Under the pieces are notes generated by a model. The model was not told the DNA's origin. It did not search any database and saw only the letters and a list, made by a program, of their open reading frames with translations. The position numbers and the translations under genes were made by a program. From Pochonia chlamydosporia 170 (lineage: Eukaryota; Ascomycota; Sordariomycetes; Hypocreales; Clavicipitaceae): a DNA stretch of 64,000 nt. How positions within the stretch are numbered: position 1 is the stretch's first letter; every line of letters starts with the position of its first letter. The stretch covers positions 1,178,001 to 1,242,000 of the forward strand of contig NC_035793.1 of assembly GCF_001653235.2 (NCBI RefSeq), in the 5' to 3' direction. Below are positions 35,261 through 46,476 of this stretch, piece by piece.

Positions 35261-38200
35261 ATGTCTCCAGGAGTAGAGTCCAAAGGCGAGAGTGCAGCCA
35301 ATGGCGCACAAAATGGCAATTACACCAATAGCACACAGGAAAATGGCCATCACGCCCAAGGGAAGGATGCTTCGACAAAAGCTGCGCAGCCTGCGCACGC
35401 TCAAACGCCCGGACAGAAGAAAACCTCATCAATTGGAACTTTAATGCAGCTACGAAAGGCATCACAGCGCCCTCTCCCTACCGAGAGGCGCGATGGCACG
35501 TATCGAACCACACTTAGGCGACCGGGAATCATGCAGGACCTCAAGTCATTTGGAATGGGTGGTGAGTTAATTCATTGGCCGTACCTGCGCGGGTAATATT
35601 TTTGCTGAATTCTATGTGCAGACCTCAAGACTCTTAGGGACATCGTCTCCGCCAAATTGAAGGGTCAGACTCTTCAAGACGACAAGACTATGATTATGGA
35701 ACGCACTATTCAGTTAGTCGCTACGATGCCGGATAAGTCGAAGAGACAAGAGATTCTCACCAACTCATTCATTGATCAATTGTGGAACTCACTCGATCAC
35801 CCGCCACTGTTGTATATGGGCGACGAGTACAAGTATCGCCAACCCGATGGAGCTAATAATGTGAGTAACTGTTCTAACCATGTTTTTAAGTTGATACGTA
35901 TTGACATCATTATCTAGAATCCATTGATGCCAAAGCTGGGAGCGGCTAGAACACCATACTCGCGCACTTGTAAACCAGGCCCGGCCAACATGGGAGCGCT
36001 GCCAGACCCAGAAGCTATTTATGAGGCGGTCATGGCTAGAGATGGATTCAAGAAGAATCCAAACAACGTATCTAGCATTCTGTGGTATTGGGCGACCATT
36101 GTTATTCACGGTGAGTATTGAGTTCAAAATCGACGTCGCTCGGCTCACTGATTTTGAAAAACAGACTTGTTCTGGACCAATGCAAAGGACCCCAACCAAA
36201 ATGACTCTTCATCATATCTGGATCTATCTCCATTATACGGAAATAGCAAAGAAGCTTGCGACTCGATTAGAACTTTCAAGGAGGGCAAAATTAAGCCAGA
36301 TACATTCGCTGATCGGCGACTGATTGGCAATCCGCCCGGAGTCTGTATCCTACTCGTCATGTTCAACCGCTTCCACAACCACGTTGTGACAACCTTGGCT
36401 GCCATTAATGAAGGCAACAGATTCGCAAAGCCGGCGCCCAGCTTGGAAGGCGACGCCCTTGCAGCAGCTTGGAAAAAGTATGACGAGGACTTGTTCCAGA
36501 CAGCCCGTCTAGTCACTTCGGGCCTCTACATCAACATCACGCTAGTAGACTATGTACGCAACATTATTAACCTCAACCGAGTTGATAGCCAATGGACACT
36601 GGATCCGCGACAAGAGATGGGGGTTGCCAAAGGCACTTCCAAAGGCTCGGAAAGTGGCGTCGGGAATGTCGTCTCGGCCGAGTTCAACCTTTGCTACCGC
36701 TGGCACTCTTGCATTTCCGAGATGGACGACAAATGGATCCAAGACTTTTATGCCCAGCTTTTGGGTGACAATCCCGGCGAGTTGAATCTACAAACTCTGA
36801 TTAAAGCTGTCAAAAGATTTGAGATGTCTATTCCAGAAGATCCTGCGGAGCGTACCTTTGGAGGGTTCACCCGTGGTGCTGATGGATGCTTCAACGATGA
36901 CGAGCTGGTCAATGCCATCTCTACAGCGATTGAACAACCTGGTGGTGCCTTTGGAGCACAGAATGTGCCTCGCACCATGAAGCCGGTTGAGATGTTGGGT
37001 ATCATTCGTGGCCGCAAGTGGAATCTCTCGGGTCTGAATGAGTTCCGCAAGCACTTTGGACTGAAGCCATACGACACATTTGAAGAGATTAATTCCGACC
37101 CTGGTGTTGCGGATGCTCTTCGAAATCTGTACCAGCACCCCGACCATGTTGAATTGTACCCGGGTATCGTGGCTGAAGAAGGCAAGACTCCCATGGTTCC
37201 TGGTGTGGGAATTGCTCCCACCTATACCATCTCCAGAGTGGTGCTTTCTGATGCTGTCTCTCTGGTCCGTGGAGACAGACACTATACAACAGACTATCAT
37301 CCTGGCTACTTGACCCAATGGGGATTCAATGAGGCAAACTACGACTTTGACATCAACCATGGGTGCGTTTTCTACAAGCTGTTCATTCGTGCGTTCCCCA
37401 ACCACTTCAGATACAATTCGGTCTACGCACACTATCCAATGGTCACGCCACCTGAGAACCGCAAAATTCTCACAAATATCAAGCGCGTGGATCGCTTCGA
37501 CTTTAGCAGACCTACGCACACCGGTCCTCGAATAAACATTACCTCATACGGTGCGGCCAAGCACATCCTCACAAACCAGGACAAATACAAGGTTGTATAT
37601 GAGGAGGGCTTCCGATACCTATTCGGGTCAGTTGGCAGCAAGTTTATGCTCTCTGGCGATGAGCCTGCTCACGCAGAGCAGCGTAAGCTTATGCAATCCC
37701 TGTTGTACAAAGATGGTTGGAAGGCATCTATGAAGAATTTCTATGCCTCGATTGCAAAGAGACTTTTTGCTGAGAAGTCTTACAAGATTGCTGGCAAGAC
37801 ACAAGTCGACCTCATTCGTGATATTGGCAACCGAGCTCACACGCACTTTGCTGCAAGATTGCTCAACCTGCCACTGAAGTCGAGCGAGAACCCCAAGGGC
37901 GTCTTTTCAGAGCAAGAGCTGTACAATATTCTAGCAATCATTTTTGTTTGCACCTTTTCTGACATTGACCCTGTCGAATCGTTCGCTGTGCGACAGAAGG
38001 CCAAGGAATTGACTCAACAACTGGGTCAGGTTGTTGAGACTAATGTCAAGTTGACCAAGTCTCTGGGACTTCGTGGCCTTTATACTGGCCCTGCCCCCAA
38101 GAATGATCTTCTCTCTCAGTATGGTGTCAATCTTGTCAAGGCGCTGGCAAAGACAGGACTCAGCGCACACGATATTGCATGGAGTCAGATTCTACCCCTT

Positions 38201-38853
38201 GCGGCAGGTATGGTGCCTAACCAGGCCATGGTGGTAAGTTGATGCCGATAACTAAGCCGGTTCCTTTCAAGTTGAATACTAATCCATGGGCCATGTAGTT
38301 TGCCCAAGCCGTCGATTGGTACCTCTCTCCAGAAGGCCAAGTACACATCCCCGAAATCCAACGCCTGGCGCTCGCCGAACCGAATGAAGCAAATGATGCC
38401 CTCCTCCTCGGCTATGCCATGGAAGGTGTCCGGCTAGCTGGTGCGTTTGGCACCTACCGCCAGGCTGCTACCGCCGACGCCATCAAGGAAGACGACGGGC
38501 GGGAGATCCGAATCGAAGCCGGTGACCGTATCTTTGTGTCGCTCGTCTCGGCGGCCCGTGAGGAAGCCTACTTCCCTGAAGCAAGTACCGTCAACCCACG
38601 ACGACCGATCGAGTCCTACATCCACTACGGCGCAGGACCACATGCGTGCCTGGGCAAGGAGATCAGCCAGGTGGCATTGGTAGAATTGTTCCGCGCACTG
38701 TTTAGGAAGAAGGGGTTAAAGAGAGTTCCTGGCGCGCTCGGCGAGCTGAAGAAGGTTCCTGGACCGGATGGCTTCTTCGTATACATGACGGAGGATTGGG
38801 GCGGCGTCTCGCCATTCCCCACGAGTATGAAGATAACTTGGGATAATGAGTAG
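35261..38853 (+). CDS. Ppo-type fatty-acid oxygenase: heme dioxygenase-P450 fusion (linoleate diol synthase family)
   Basis: These enzymes add O2 to linoleic or oleic acid and isomerise the hydroperoxide to diols ('psi factor' oxylipins that steer sporulation and host interaction). Exons are 35261-35561, 35622-35860, 35918-36110, 36165-38233 and 38299-38853; the protein is 1118 aa, normal for the family. The dioxygenase domain has the distal His in ATIVIHDLFWT (H244), SYLDLSPLYGN, GVCILLVMFNRFHNH, and YRWHSCIS with the radical Tyr422 and proximal His425. The P450 domain follows: PNQAMVFAQAVDW matches the I-helix region with Asn-Gln, and YGAGPHACLG keeps heme-ligand Cys1051. PpoC-type 10-dioxygenases lack that Cys, so a diol-synthase-like (PpoA or LDS) activity is favoured. 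Regiochemistry cannot be read reliably. The N-terminal 70 residues are Ser/Gln-rich and probably disordered. An ABC transporter follows on the same strand. Confidence 0.93.
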
Positions 38854-39477
38854 GCGACGCGACTAGAATTCCTGGCTGGGTTGTTTGATTGAGATTTATT
38901 ATATACCAAATTGTGTAGGGTCAATTTATTAATAAAGTATGTCACGAATATGTTGATATGGTTAAGACGAGCTTGACGTTCCTTTCTGGGCGCAGGAATA
39001 GCACAACTCCAACATTTGAACTCTGACCTGCCCAGCAGTTTCTCTGTACATTTGCTCAGAAGGTGCATGGAATAACTAAACATAAAATACGAACCCCGCA
39101 ATGACCTGCAAGCTCGCTTGAAACCATGTAAGCACTATGCCTACTTTATTATGATGCAGCCAACTACCATTATGGGATTGGCCGATATGGTATGCGAAAC
39201 AAGACAACACGACCAACATCTCGTATTTGGCCAGTCTGGCCCATAGTGTGCCTGGTAAGGCGTGCCTGCAATGTGAGGGAAGGAAGACACGCGAGGTACT
39301 TAACTCAGATGCGTCTGCAATTTTCTAACTAAACAACGAAATATAAACGCCACTGAAACAACAACATGATTATGTTGACTTTGATTCCCCGCCATCCATT
39401 TGTCGAATTGTGCCTTGCAAGGACAAGTGATTCCTGAGCGGATTGGTGACGCGAAGTTGTCGGCGTTGACTCTCAAA
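38854..39477. promoter_or_regulatory. Intergenic, oxylipin synthase to ABC transporter
   Basis: These 624 bp lie between two genes on the same strand. They hold the oxygenase 3' end (ATTAATAAAG near 38928) and the transporter promoter. The antisense frame 38625-39101 overlaps the oxygenase C terminus and is a shadow. Confidence 0.45.
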
Positions 39478-42400
39478 ATGGACACGTTGATAGGAAACCA
39501 ACTCTGCAATGTCACATTTGCACCATCCGTCATTACACTTCCCGCGTCAATAGGCTTGTTGCTCTTGGCACCTGTGAGGATTTTTCAGCTTCGAAATGAG
39601 TCGGTCAAAGTGTCCTTTGGCAAACTGGCGTATGCCAAACTGGTGAGTTTTTCACCAATTGGAACTTGGAAAGCTCAGATGAGTTGATGATATACAGACA
39701 TTTTCGTCATTTCTGGTGCTTTTGAAACTAGCACAGCTTGTTGTTACTGTCTGGACAGGTTTCCAAAGGCGGGTTGAGTTGCTTAGCCTCTGTGCATCCT
39801 TGATCGCGAGTGTCCTGCTCGTGCGGCTATCTCTCGCGGAGCATAGACAGTCAATAAATCCATCGACCTTGACGGCAGTCTATTTATTGGTAGTGCTGTG
39901 TGGTAATATGATTGCTGGCAGCCAAGAACTTGTATCGTCTCAGCGCTTCAACAGTCGCATTCTCTCCAAGGCGTTATGGTGTGCTGAGGTCTTAACTCAG
40001 CTGGTCCTTTTGGTCCTTGAGTCCCAGAACAAAGTCAAGGCTACACTCTCCCCTTACAAAAGCACTCCGCCTGAAGATGCTGCTGGAATGTTTAGCCGAA
40101 CGTTCTGGTGGTGGCTTATGGATTTGCTGGCGGCAGGAAAGCACAGCAACTTGAGAATAAGTGACACCCCACGACTGAGTGAATCGCTGCAGCCGAGACT
40201 TGCGCGAACGGGTATACTACAAGCATGGAATAAGAGAGGTGCGTAGAGATTCCGTTGGAAGCATCACCTTTGCTGACATGACTGTGTAGCTAAGTCTGAC
40301 GATGGTTATGTACTACTAAAGGTAGTGGCAGGCAGTTTGACCAAGCCACTGTTGTCGCCAATCATCCCACGAGTTTTCGTGACAATATTTCGATGCAGTC
40401 AGCCGATCATCATAGCCCGTGCGATCACATTCGTGACGAATAATCAGGATGGTGACATAGACTCATGCGAAGCGTTCAAGATATTCTTTGCTGCAGTGAC
40501 TGTATATTTTGGACTTGCTGTAAGTGCTGTCCATTTATGTATCGACATCTGCTAACTGACGAACACAGATATCGAATTCGATGTATGTACATCGGCTGAA
40601 CAGACTCGAAGTGCTTATACGAGCCTCCCTTGTGAACCTTGTTTACGAAAAGTCACTGAACCTCAGCCACGATGGGGCCGACGCCGGTCGAGTGGTCACG
40701 ATTATGAGCACAGATATCGACAGTGTGACTGATATGGGCAGACTTCTTCATGCAAGCTGGGGCCAGCTCTTTGAACTTGTGGGTGGTTTGGTGTTGTTGG
40801 CAAAAGAGGTAGGCTGGCTGTTTCCAGTGCCGGTGGTTACCATCTTTAGTGAGTACTAAACAAAACTTTCGACTGTATAAATTACGGGAGTCTAACGTTT
40901 TCTTGTGAAGTTGCCTCTCGAATGAGTCGTTTCGTTGCCCAGAACGTACGTTCTCGAACCAAGACTTGGAATGACGCCACGCAAGCTAGAATATCGACAC
41001 TGAGCTCTATCCTCGGATCAATGCGTGGCGTGAAAGCAATGGGTCTATCTGATGCTATCAAAAAGCACGTAGAGAACTTACGTGGAAAAGAGATTGATGG
41101 CTCCAAGCACGTTAGATGGATGCAGGTGGCTTACAATGCAAGTGGTAAGTTTGCCTCGACAACGTGTGTGTCTAGAGAATTGCGCTAATACGCACAAGCA
41201 AATGCCAATGGCATCTTTACTCCTGTCATTACTGTCGTGTTGTATGCGATCTTGGCTGCCTCGAGAGGCGTGCCTCTTGACACCAAGACGGCCTTTACCA
41301 CTGTAGCAATTCTGCTTCTGGTAACGCACCCGGCGAATATGATCATGACAATTGTACCTAGAGTTATTGGCTCTTTGGGAAATGTTGATCGAATTCAGTC
41401 GTTTTTGCTTGAGTCACCACGGGTTGACTCTAGGAAGATTATTCATGATGACAATTATCCTACTGAACGAGAGATTGAGACTGGCATACGTCTTGACGAT
41501 GTGACGATCAGATTTAGTAAGAAGGCTGCTCCAACACTCAGCAATATCGATTTGGATCTTCCCAAACACTCTATTACGATATGCGGCGGCCCTACTGGAT
41601 GTGGGAAAACCACACTGGCCAAAGCAATATTGGGCGAAGTCTCTCCGACACAAGGTGTGGTAACAGTCTCTTCGTCGCGTATTGCGTATTGCGACCAGCG
41701 GGCTTGGGTTCCAACTGGCACCATTCGACAAATTATTTGTGCTTTTGCAGACGTAGTGGATGAGAAACTGTACAAAGAGGCGTTGAGAATCTGCTGTCTT
41801 GATCATGATCTTCAAAGGCTGCCTGATGGGAATGAGACTGTAGTTGGAAGCAGGGGGTTTAACCTCTCTGGAGGTCAAAGGCAACGACTGGTAAGGCTGA
41901 GGTGGCCTTTAAACTAAGACGATGATTATTGACCTTGACTAGGCTTTGGCTCGCATGGTGTACTCTGGAGCGAGTATTGCCATACTAGATGATCCGTTTA
42001 GCGCTCTGGACGGAACAACTGAGAGCAAAGTAGTCAAGAACTTGCTAGGTAGAGAAGGGTGGTTTCGAAAGGCGAAAGTGACTACTTTTCTTATCACCAA
42101 CGCAGGTTAGTGGCCCGATTCCTGACTATGCAAGTCCCTGAACATTCCTAATTCAGTGAGAGCAGCGCAGCACTTTCAATATGCGGATCGAGTTGTTCTT
42201 CTGAACAATTCGCGAGTTGCCATGCAGGGCGACTGGAGGACCCTGAAGAATCATTCTTCAGAGATGCAAAAGTTTAGTTTCCAAGAAACCGACTCCCCAA
42301 ATGTTGAATCAAAGAGCAAGGTTGTGAATGGCACCTCGAAGCAAGCCGAGAAGGACGCAGAACAAGATTTGGGTCGCCGCGTTGGAGACTTGTCCCTCTA

Positions 42401-44583
42401 TAGTGAGTTTATACCACCATGGGTAAGGCACATGCTGACATTTGCATCTTTTAGGTTACTACATCCGGTCTGTCGGGATCTGGAACTTCTTACTGCTGGT
42501 AGCATGCACTGCTTTATTCACCCTCAACATTTTTACTACTTACTGGTTTAAGTTGTGGACGGAGAGTGATGGAAACCACACGCTCTACTACATTTCGGGA
42601 TATGTTTTGTTGACATTCATTGCTTGGGCTGCTACTAGCGCGAACTTATGGTGAATAAGGGATGGCAATTGCGTGATATAAGTCATTTCTGACAGCCTTA
42701 CAGGAGCACTTATATTCTTCTGGCGCCAAGATCGGGACGATTGCTCCATCAATCACTGCTAGAAACGACTATTGCGTGAGTGCACACTGACATATTACCT
42801 CATATGCAACAACTAATTCAGAAAAGAGCACCACTACAGTACTTTTCTTCTACGGATGTGGGAGTTATTCTAAACAGGTATTCCACGCAAAACTTGTGGG
42901 AGTCAATGCTTCTGCTAACTGCAACCAGATTCAGCAAAGATATCTCGCTTGTAGACAGACAACTCCCTTCCGCATTGTCGGCTCTGTGTGCTCGTAGGTA
43001 TTGCAAAATTTCAATAAGCTGAATAATGTCCTAACGATGCTTAGAAATCTTCAAAATGCTGCTTCAGATCATACTCCTGGCTCAGGTTCAACGTCCCCTG
43101 CTGGCCGCCCTCCCAGTTTGCACACTGGTAGTGTATTTAGTGCAGAAAGTATACCTGCGAACGTCCCGTCAACTTCGTGTTTTGGAGCTAGAATCCCACT
43201 CTTCTCTGAATTCCTGGTTTCTTGAAACCGTATGTTGCTGATAACAGGTTATCCGCAAGAGTTACTGACGTTTTGTAGACCGAGGGTCTGCTCTCGATTC
43301 GAGCATTCAACTGGATCAAACCCGCGACAGATAAAAACCTCGAGAATCTTGAAACGTCTATCAGGCCTGCCTATTCACTCGCTTCGCTGCAATGTTGGCT
43401 CAGCCTTATGCTTGATCTTATCGTCAGCTGCATTGCTGTGGGCATAATTTTCATTGCAGCGGCGTGGAGGAGCGAAACGTCCCCTGGGAATATTGGTGTC
43501 TCTCTGAACCTGATTCTTATAGCTAATACGACACTCCAAAGACTTGTTGAATCATTTACGCAGCTTGAAGTTTCTCTTGGGGCTATTGCTCGACTTAAAG
43601 AAGTTGAGATGACGACACCGAAGGAGGACAAGGCAGGCGAGGATCAAGTCCCGGAGTCGTCTTGGCCAGAAACAGGTCGCTTGACATTGAGTAAATTTAG
43701 TGCGGGATACGGGTATGCTTGTGGATTACACCAAACAAACAATATGAAGGACCATACTGAAATTTCCCAGTGACGGGCATATGGTTCTGAAAGATCTTAA
43801 TCTGACCGTTGAAGAAGGTAGAAAACTCGTGATCTGCGGTCGCACTGGCAGGTATGATGTCCATATATCTGAGGAGTATCCGCTTGCTGATAATGTCACA
43901 GTGGGAAGACTACTATTGTTTTGGGGCTTCTGCGTCTCATAGAAAGCTCCGGAAGTGTCGAGATTGATCAACACCCACTGTCCCGAATTCCTCGAAACCT
44001 AGTCAGAAGTCGGGCCTTCATCACAGTCCCACAAGAACCCTTCTTCCTACCTGATGCGTCCCTCCGCTTCAACTTGGACCCGGACGGTCTAGCTTCAGAG
44101 GAAATGCTTCGTGGCGCTCTTCAAAACGTGGGAATCTGGGATGCCGTGTGCGGTATAAGTCGCGGCATCGAATTGGATCCTCTTTCTCAGCCTGTTTCGA
44201 ACCTACAGGCACTGTCTGTTGGCCAACTTCAACTCGTATCTATGGCAAGCGCCGTATTAAAGAAGAATATACTGAGCCAAGGGTTGGAATATGCCGACTT
44301 TGGGAGTGACACGCTGTCTCCGAAACCTATACTCCTTTTGGATGAAGCAACCTCGTCTTTGGATACCACCACAGAAGAGGTTATTTACAACATAATCGAG
44401 AATGAGTTTGTTGCATGCGGTTATACAGTTGTTATTGTTGCGCATAGAATAAGTGTTTTGGCAAAGACTATGCGTCCTGGAAAGGACAAGGTGGCGTGGT
44501 TGCAGGATGGGCGAGTTGTCAAGGTCGGAGATTACGACGAGATTGCTCAGCTTGCGACTTCGGGTGTAGGGGATGAGGAATAA
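39478..44583 (+). CDS. ABCC/MRP-type ABC transporter, 16 exons
   Basis: This full-length exporter of the ABCC family has a TMD0-TMD1-NBD1-TMD2-NBD2 order. Exon starts are 39478, 39698, 40290, 40569, 40911, 41199, 41943, 42157, 42455, 42704, 42827, 42929, 43045, 43279, 43771 and 43902. All junctions keep frame, giving 1383 aa. NBD1 has Walker A GPTGCGKT (about 560), LSGGQRQR, and Walker B AILDDPFSALD with Asp in place of the catalytic Glu. Its H-loop reads FLITNAV, with Asn for His. NBD2 has ICGRTGSGKTT, an altered signature LSVGQLQL, intact Walker B LLLDEATSSLD and H-loop IVAHR. So NBD2 is probably the hydrolytic site and NBD1 degenerate, as in many fungal ABCC pumps. The N terminus (VITLPASIGLLLLAPVRIF) is the first TM helix. 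Such pumps often sit in metabolite clusters; export of an oxylipin product is an inference. It converges with the next gene, stops 198 bp apart. Confidence 0.88.
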
Positions 44584-44781
44584 GCAAAATATCTAGATAA
44601 ACATGTACAGATCCAAACGACCGAACCACCCTTGATTAAGTTGATGTATCGAGCTGGCGTTATGAGAGCATGAGGAATTGCCGAGAGCTGACTTATTACA
44701 TCTCACCGAGCACATCGAGAGCCTACCAACAGGACAATTCTCATGTATTTCAAGCAAAAGTAGACAGAGTTGGTGAACGTC

Positions 44782-46134
44782 TCAAATAAATCTCCGCAAA
44801 GACGGAAACATATCCAGACAGAACTTCGCCACCCCAAACGACCCATATACATTAACAGCTCCAACAACAACAGTCATAACAGAAGGTCCAAGCCATCTCC
44901 ACACAGAATTAGTAGCCAGGGCATCATTATTCCCTCCATAACCCAAGAATCGATCAAAAGCTATTTCAGGAAGAATGCTGACAAGCATGTGCACGAGAAA
45001 CGCACCGTACGAGTATTTGGCCTGAAAGAGACTGGAGCTTGCGGGCTTGTTATACCAAGCGGCGAAATACTTGACAAACGCAGGGCAGAGAAGTACGAAA
45101 GAAAACTCATTCCAGAAGGCATAGATGACGGCGGGATAGTTCCATCCTCCGCTGACGTCAGTAAGCGAATTGGCAACCCAGTTTTCGGCGGTGTCGCGGA
45201 ATAAGTATGGTAGCCAGACTAGTGGTAATGTTGTGAGAGATACAAGTGTAGCGGTGATGATGGAGCGAGTAGAGCTGTCGGACTTGTTATGTAGTGAGCC
45301 GCCAGACTCGGTGTCCGTCTCCTCTTGATCTGTGTCATCCAGTGTGAACGGACTGATGAAAGAGGTACCGTATCTCCATGAAGCGTGTCCCATGGTGTAT
45401 GCCAATACATATTGCGCACCGTGAGCTGGTTGTAGTGCTGTGATTGGCAAGTTTGTCCCGACAGGATAGTACAGCCGGACAAAGAAGCTGACAACGGCAG
45501 CTCCAATCCATCCATAATTGGCGAGCAACGTGTACCAAGAGGGGGGTTTTGGACTGCTGTTTTCGAATATCTGCGTTTCGGTCTTTTCATCCGCCGTGCT
45601 TGGAGTTTCAACTGCCGGGGCGACAAACGCAGTTATAGCATCCATCAATAATAAGTTGGTTGTGTACCAAACTGGCCCGCGGACGCTACGCATCGTCGAG
45701 AAATACCCAGCAAGTTGCCCTGAAATAGAGGAATAAGTCCATTCCTTAAGAGGAATGAGACTAATAAAAGGTTGAACCAGGAAAGAGTACACAACAGCGA
45801 CGAGCCCCAACCTCAGCACCTTGCTCTTCATGAAAGACCATCTTGTTCGATTGGGGTCTCGGTCTATACGCTCAAGCGACTGAGCCGACATGCGTCCAGA
45901 TATCCAAAAGAAGAGGCCCATGAAGAATGATTGATTGAAAGCAGCTGAGATGGTTAGAGGAATTTCCGCTCCCGGAAATGCCAGTCTGGTTATTGTCGAT
46001 TTGAACGGCGTTCCTCCTGGCGCTCCATATGCGACGGCGGTGTGGTGAACGACCACAAGGCCGGTTAGAAAGGTTCGTAGATTGTCGAAGTCATGGCGAC
46101 GGAGGGAGATTATGTTGTTTGAAGTGGCACTCAT
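44782..46134 (-). CDS. Acyltransferase-3 family integral membrane protein
   Basis: This is a single-exon gene of 450 aa with about ten predicted membrane spans. The N terminus RRHDFDNLRTFLTGLVVVHHTAVAYG matches the acyltransferase_3 (OafB/MdoC-like) start, whose His in the first helix is required for acyl transfer. Further family features are FNQSFFMGLFFWISGRMSAQS, the basic loop after it, and FLVHMLVSILPEI near the C terminus. Members O-acylate sugars, sterols, peptides or secondary metabolites at membranes. Its gene converges on the ABC transporter and lies near the oxylipin synthase, which makes acylation of a metabolite hydroxyl group a possible role. The start is ATG 46134; smaller frames inside are shadows. 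Confidence 0.85.
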   Translation of the reverse strand: MSATSNNIISLRRHDFDNLRTFLTGLVVVHHTAVAYGAPGGTPFKSTITRLAFPGAEIPLTISAAFNQSFFMGLFFWISGRMSAQSLERIDRDPNRTRWSFMKSKVLRLGLVAVVYSFLVQPFISLIPLKEWTYSSISGQLAGYFSTMRSVRGPVWYTTNLLLMDAITAFVAPAVETPSTADEKTETQIFENSSPKPPSWYTLLANYGWIGAAVVSFFVRLYYPVGTNLPITALQPAHGAQYVLAYTMGHASWRYGTSFISPFTLDDTDQEETDTESGGSLHNKSDSSTRSIITATLVSLTTLPLVWLPYLFRDTAENWVANSLTDVSGGWNYPAVIYAFWNEFSFVLLCPAFVKYFAAWYNKPASSSLFQAKYSYGAFLVHMLVSILPEIAFDRFLGYGGNNDALATNSVWRWLGPSVMTVVVGAVNVYGSFGVAKFCLDMFPSLRRFI

Positions 46135-46476
46135 GATGGTTTATGAAGTTCAGTCTTCATTGCGTTGACGTTATGTTTTGTTTGCCCCTCGTGAAAATTG
46201 AGCTTATGGAAGAGATTCAGGATCGGTCAGCCACATAACTGGAAAAGGTACCCGTTGAATCTGACTTCGGGCCGAACAGCCGCCTGGTTATTTATAGAAT
46301 TGTTAGAGTTTCAGGAATCATGATTACGGTTCTTGTTACCGTTTCCGCAAAGAATGCGGCAACCGACGTGTTGAATTGGATACTCTTGTTTATTTGCACA
46401 TCAATACAAAACCAGTGTTTAAGCCGGTTTCAATCTCAAAGCAGTCATCCCAGATACCATCGTCACTTCAACCTCC
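46135..46476. promoter_or_regulatory. Acyltransferase promoter / 3' flank of beta-helix gene
   Basis: These 342 bp lie between tandem minus-strand genes. They include the promoter of the acyltransferase, with an AT-rich patch TTATTTATAG near 46289. No other feature was seen. Confidence 0.4.
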
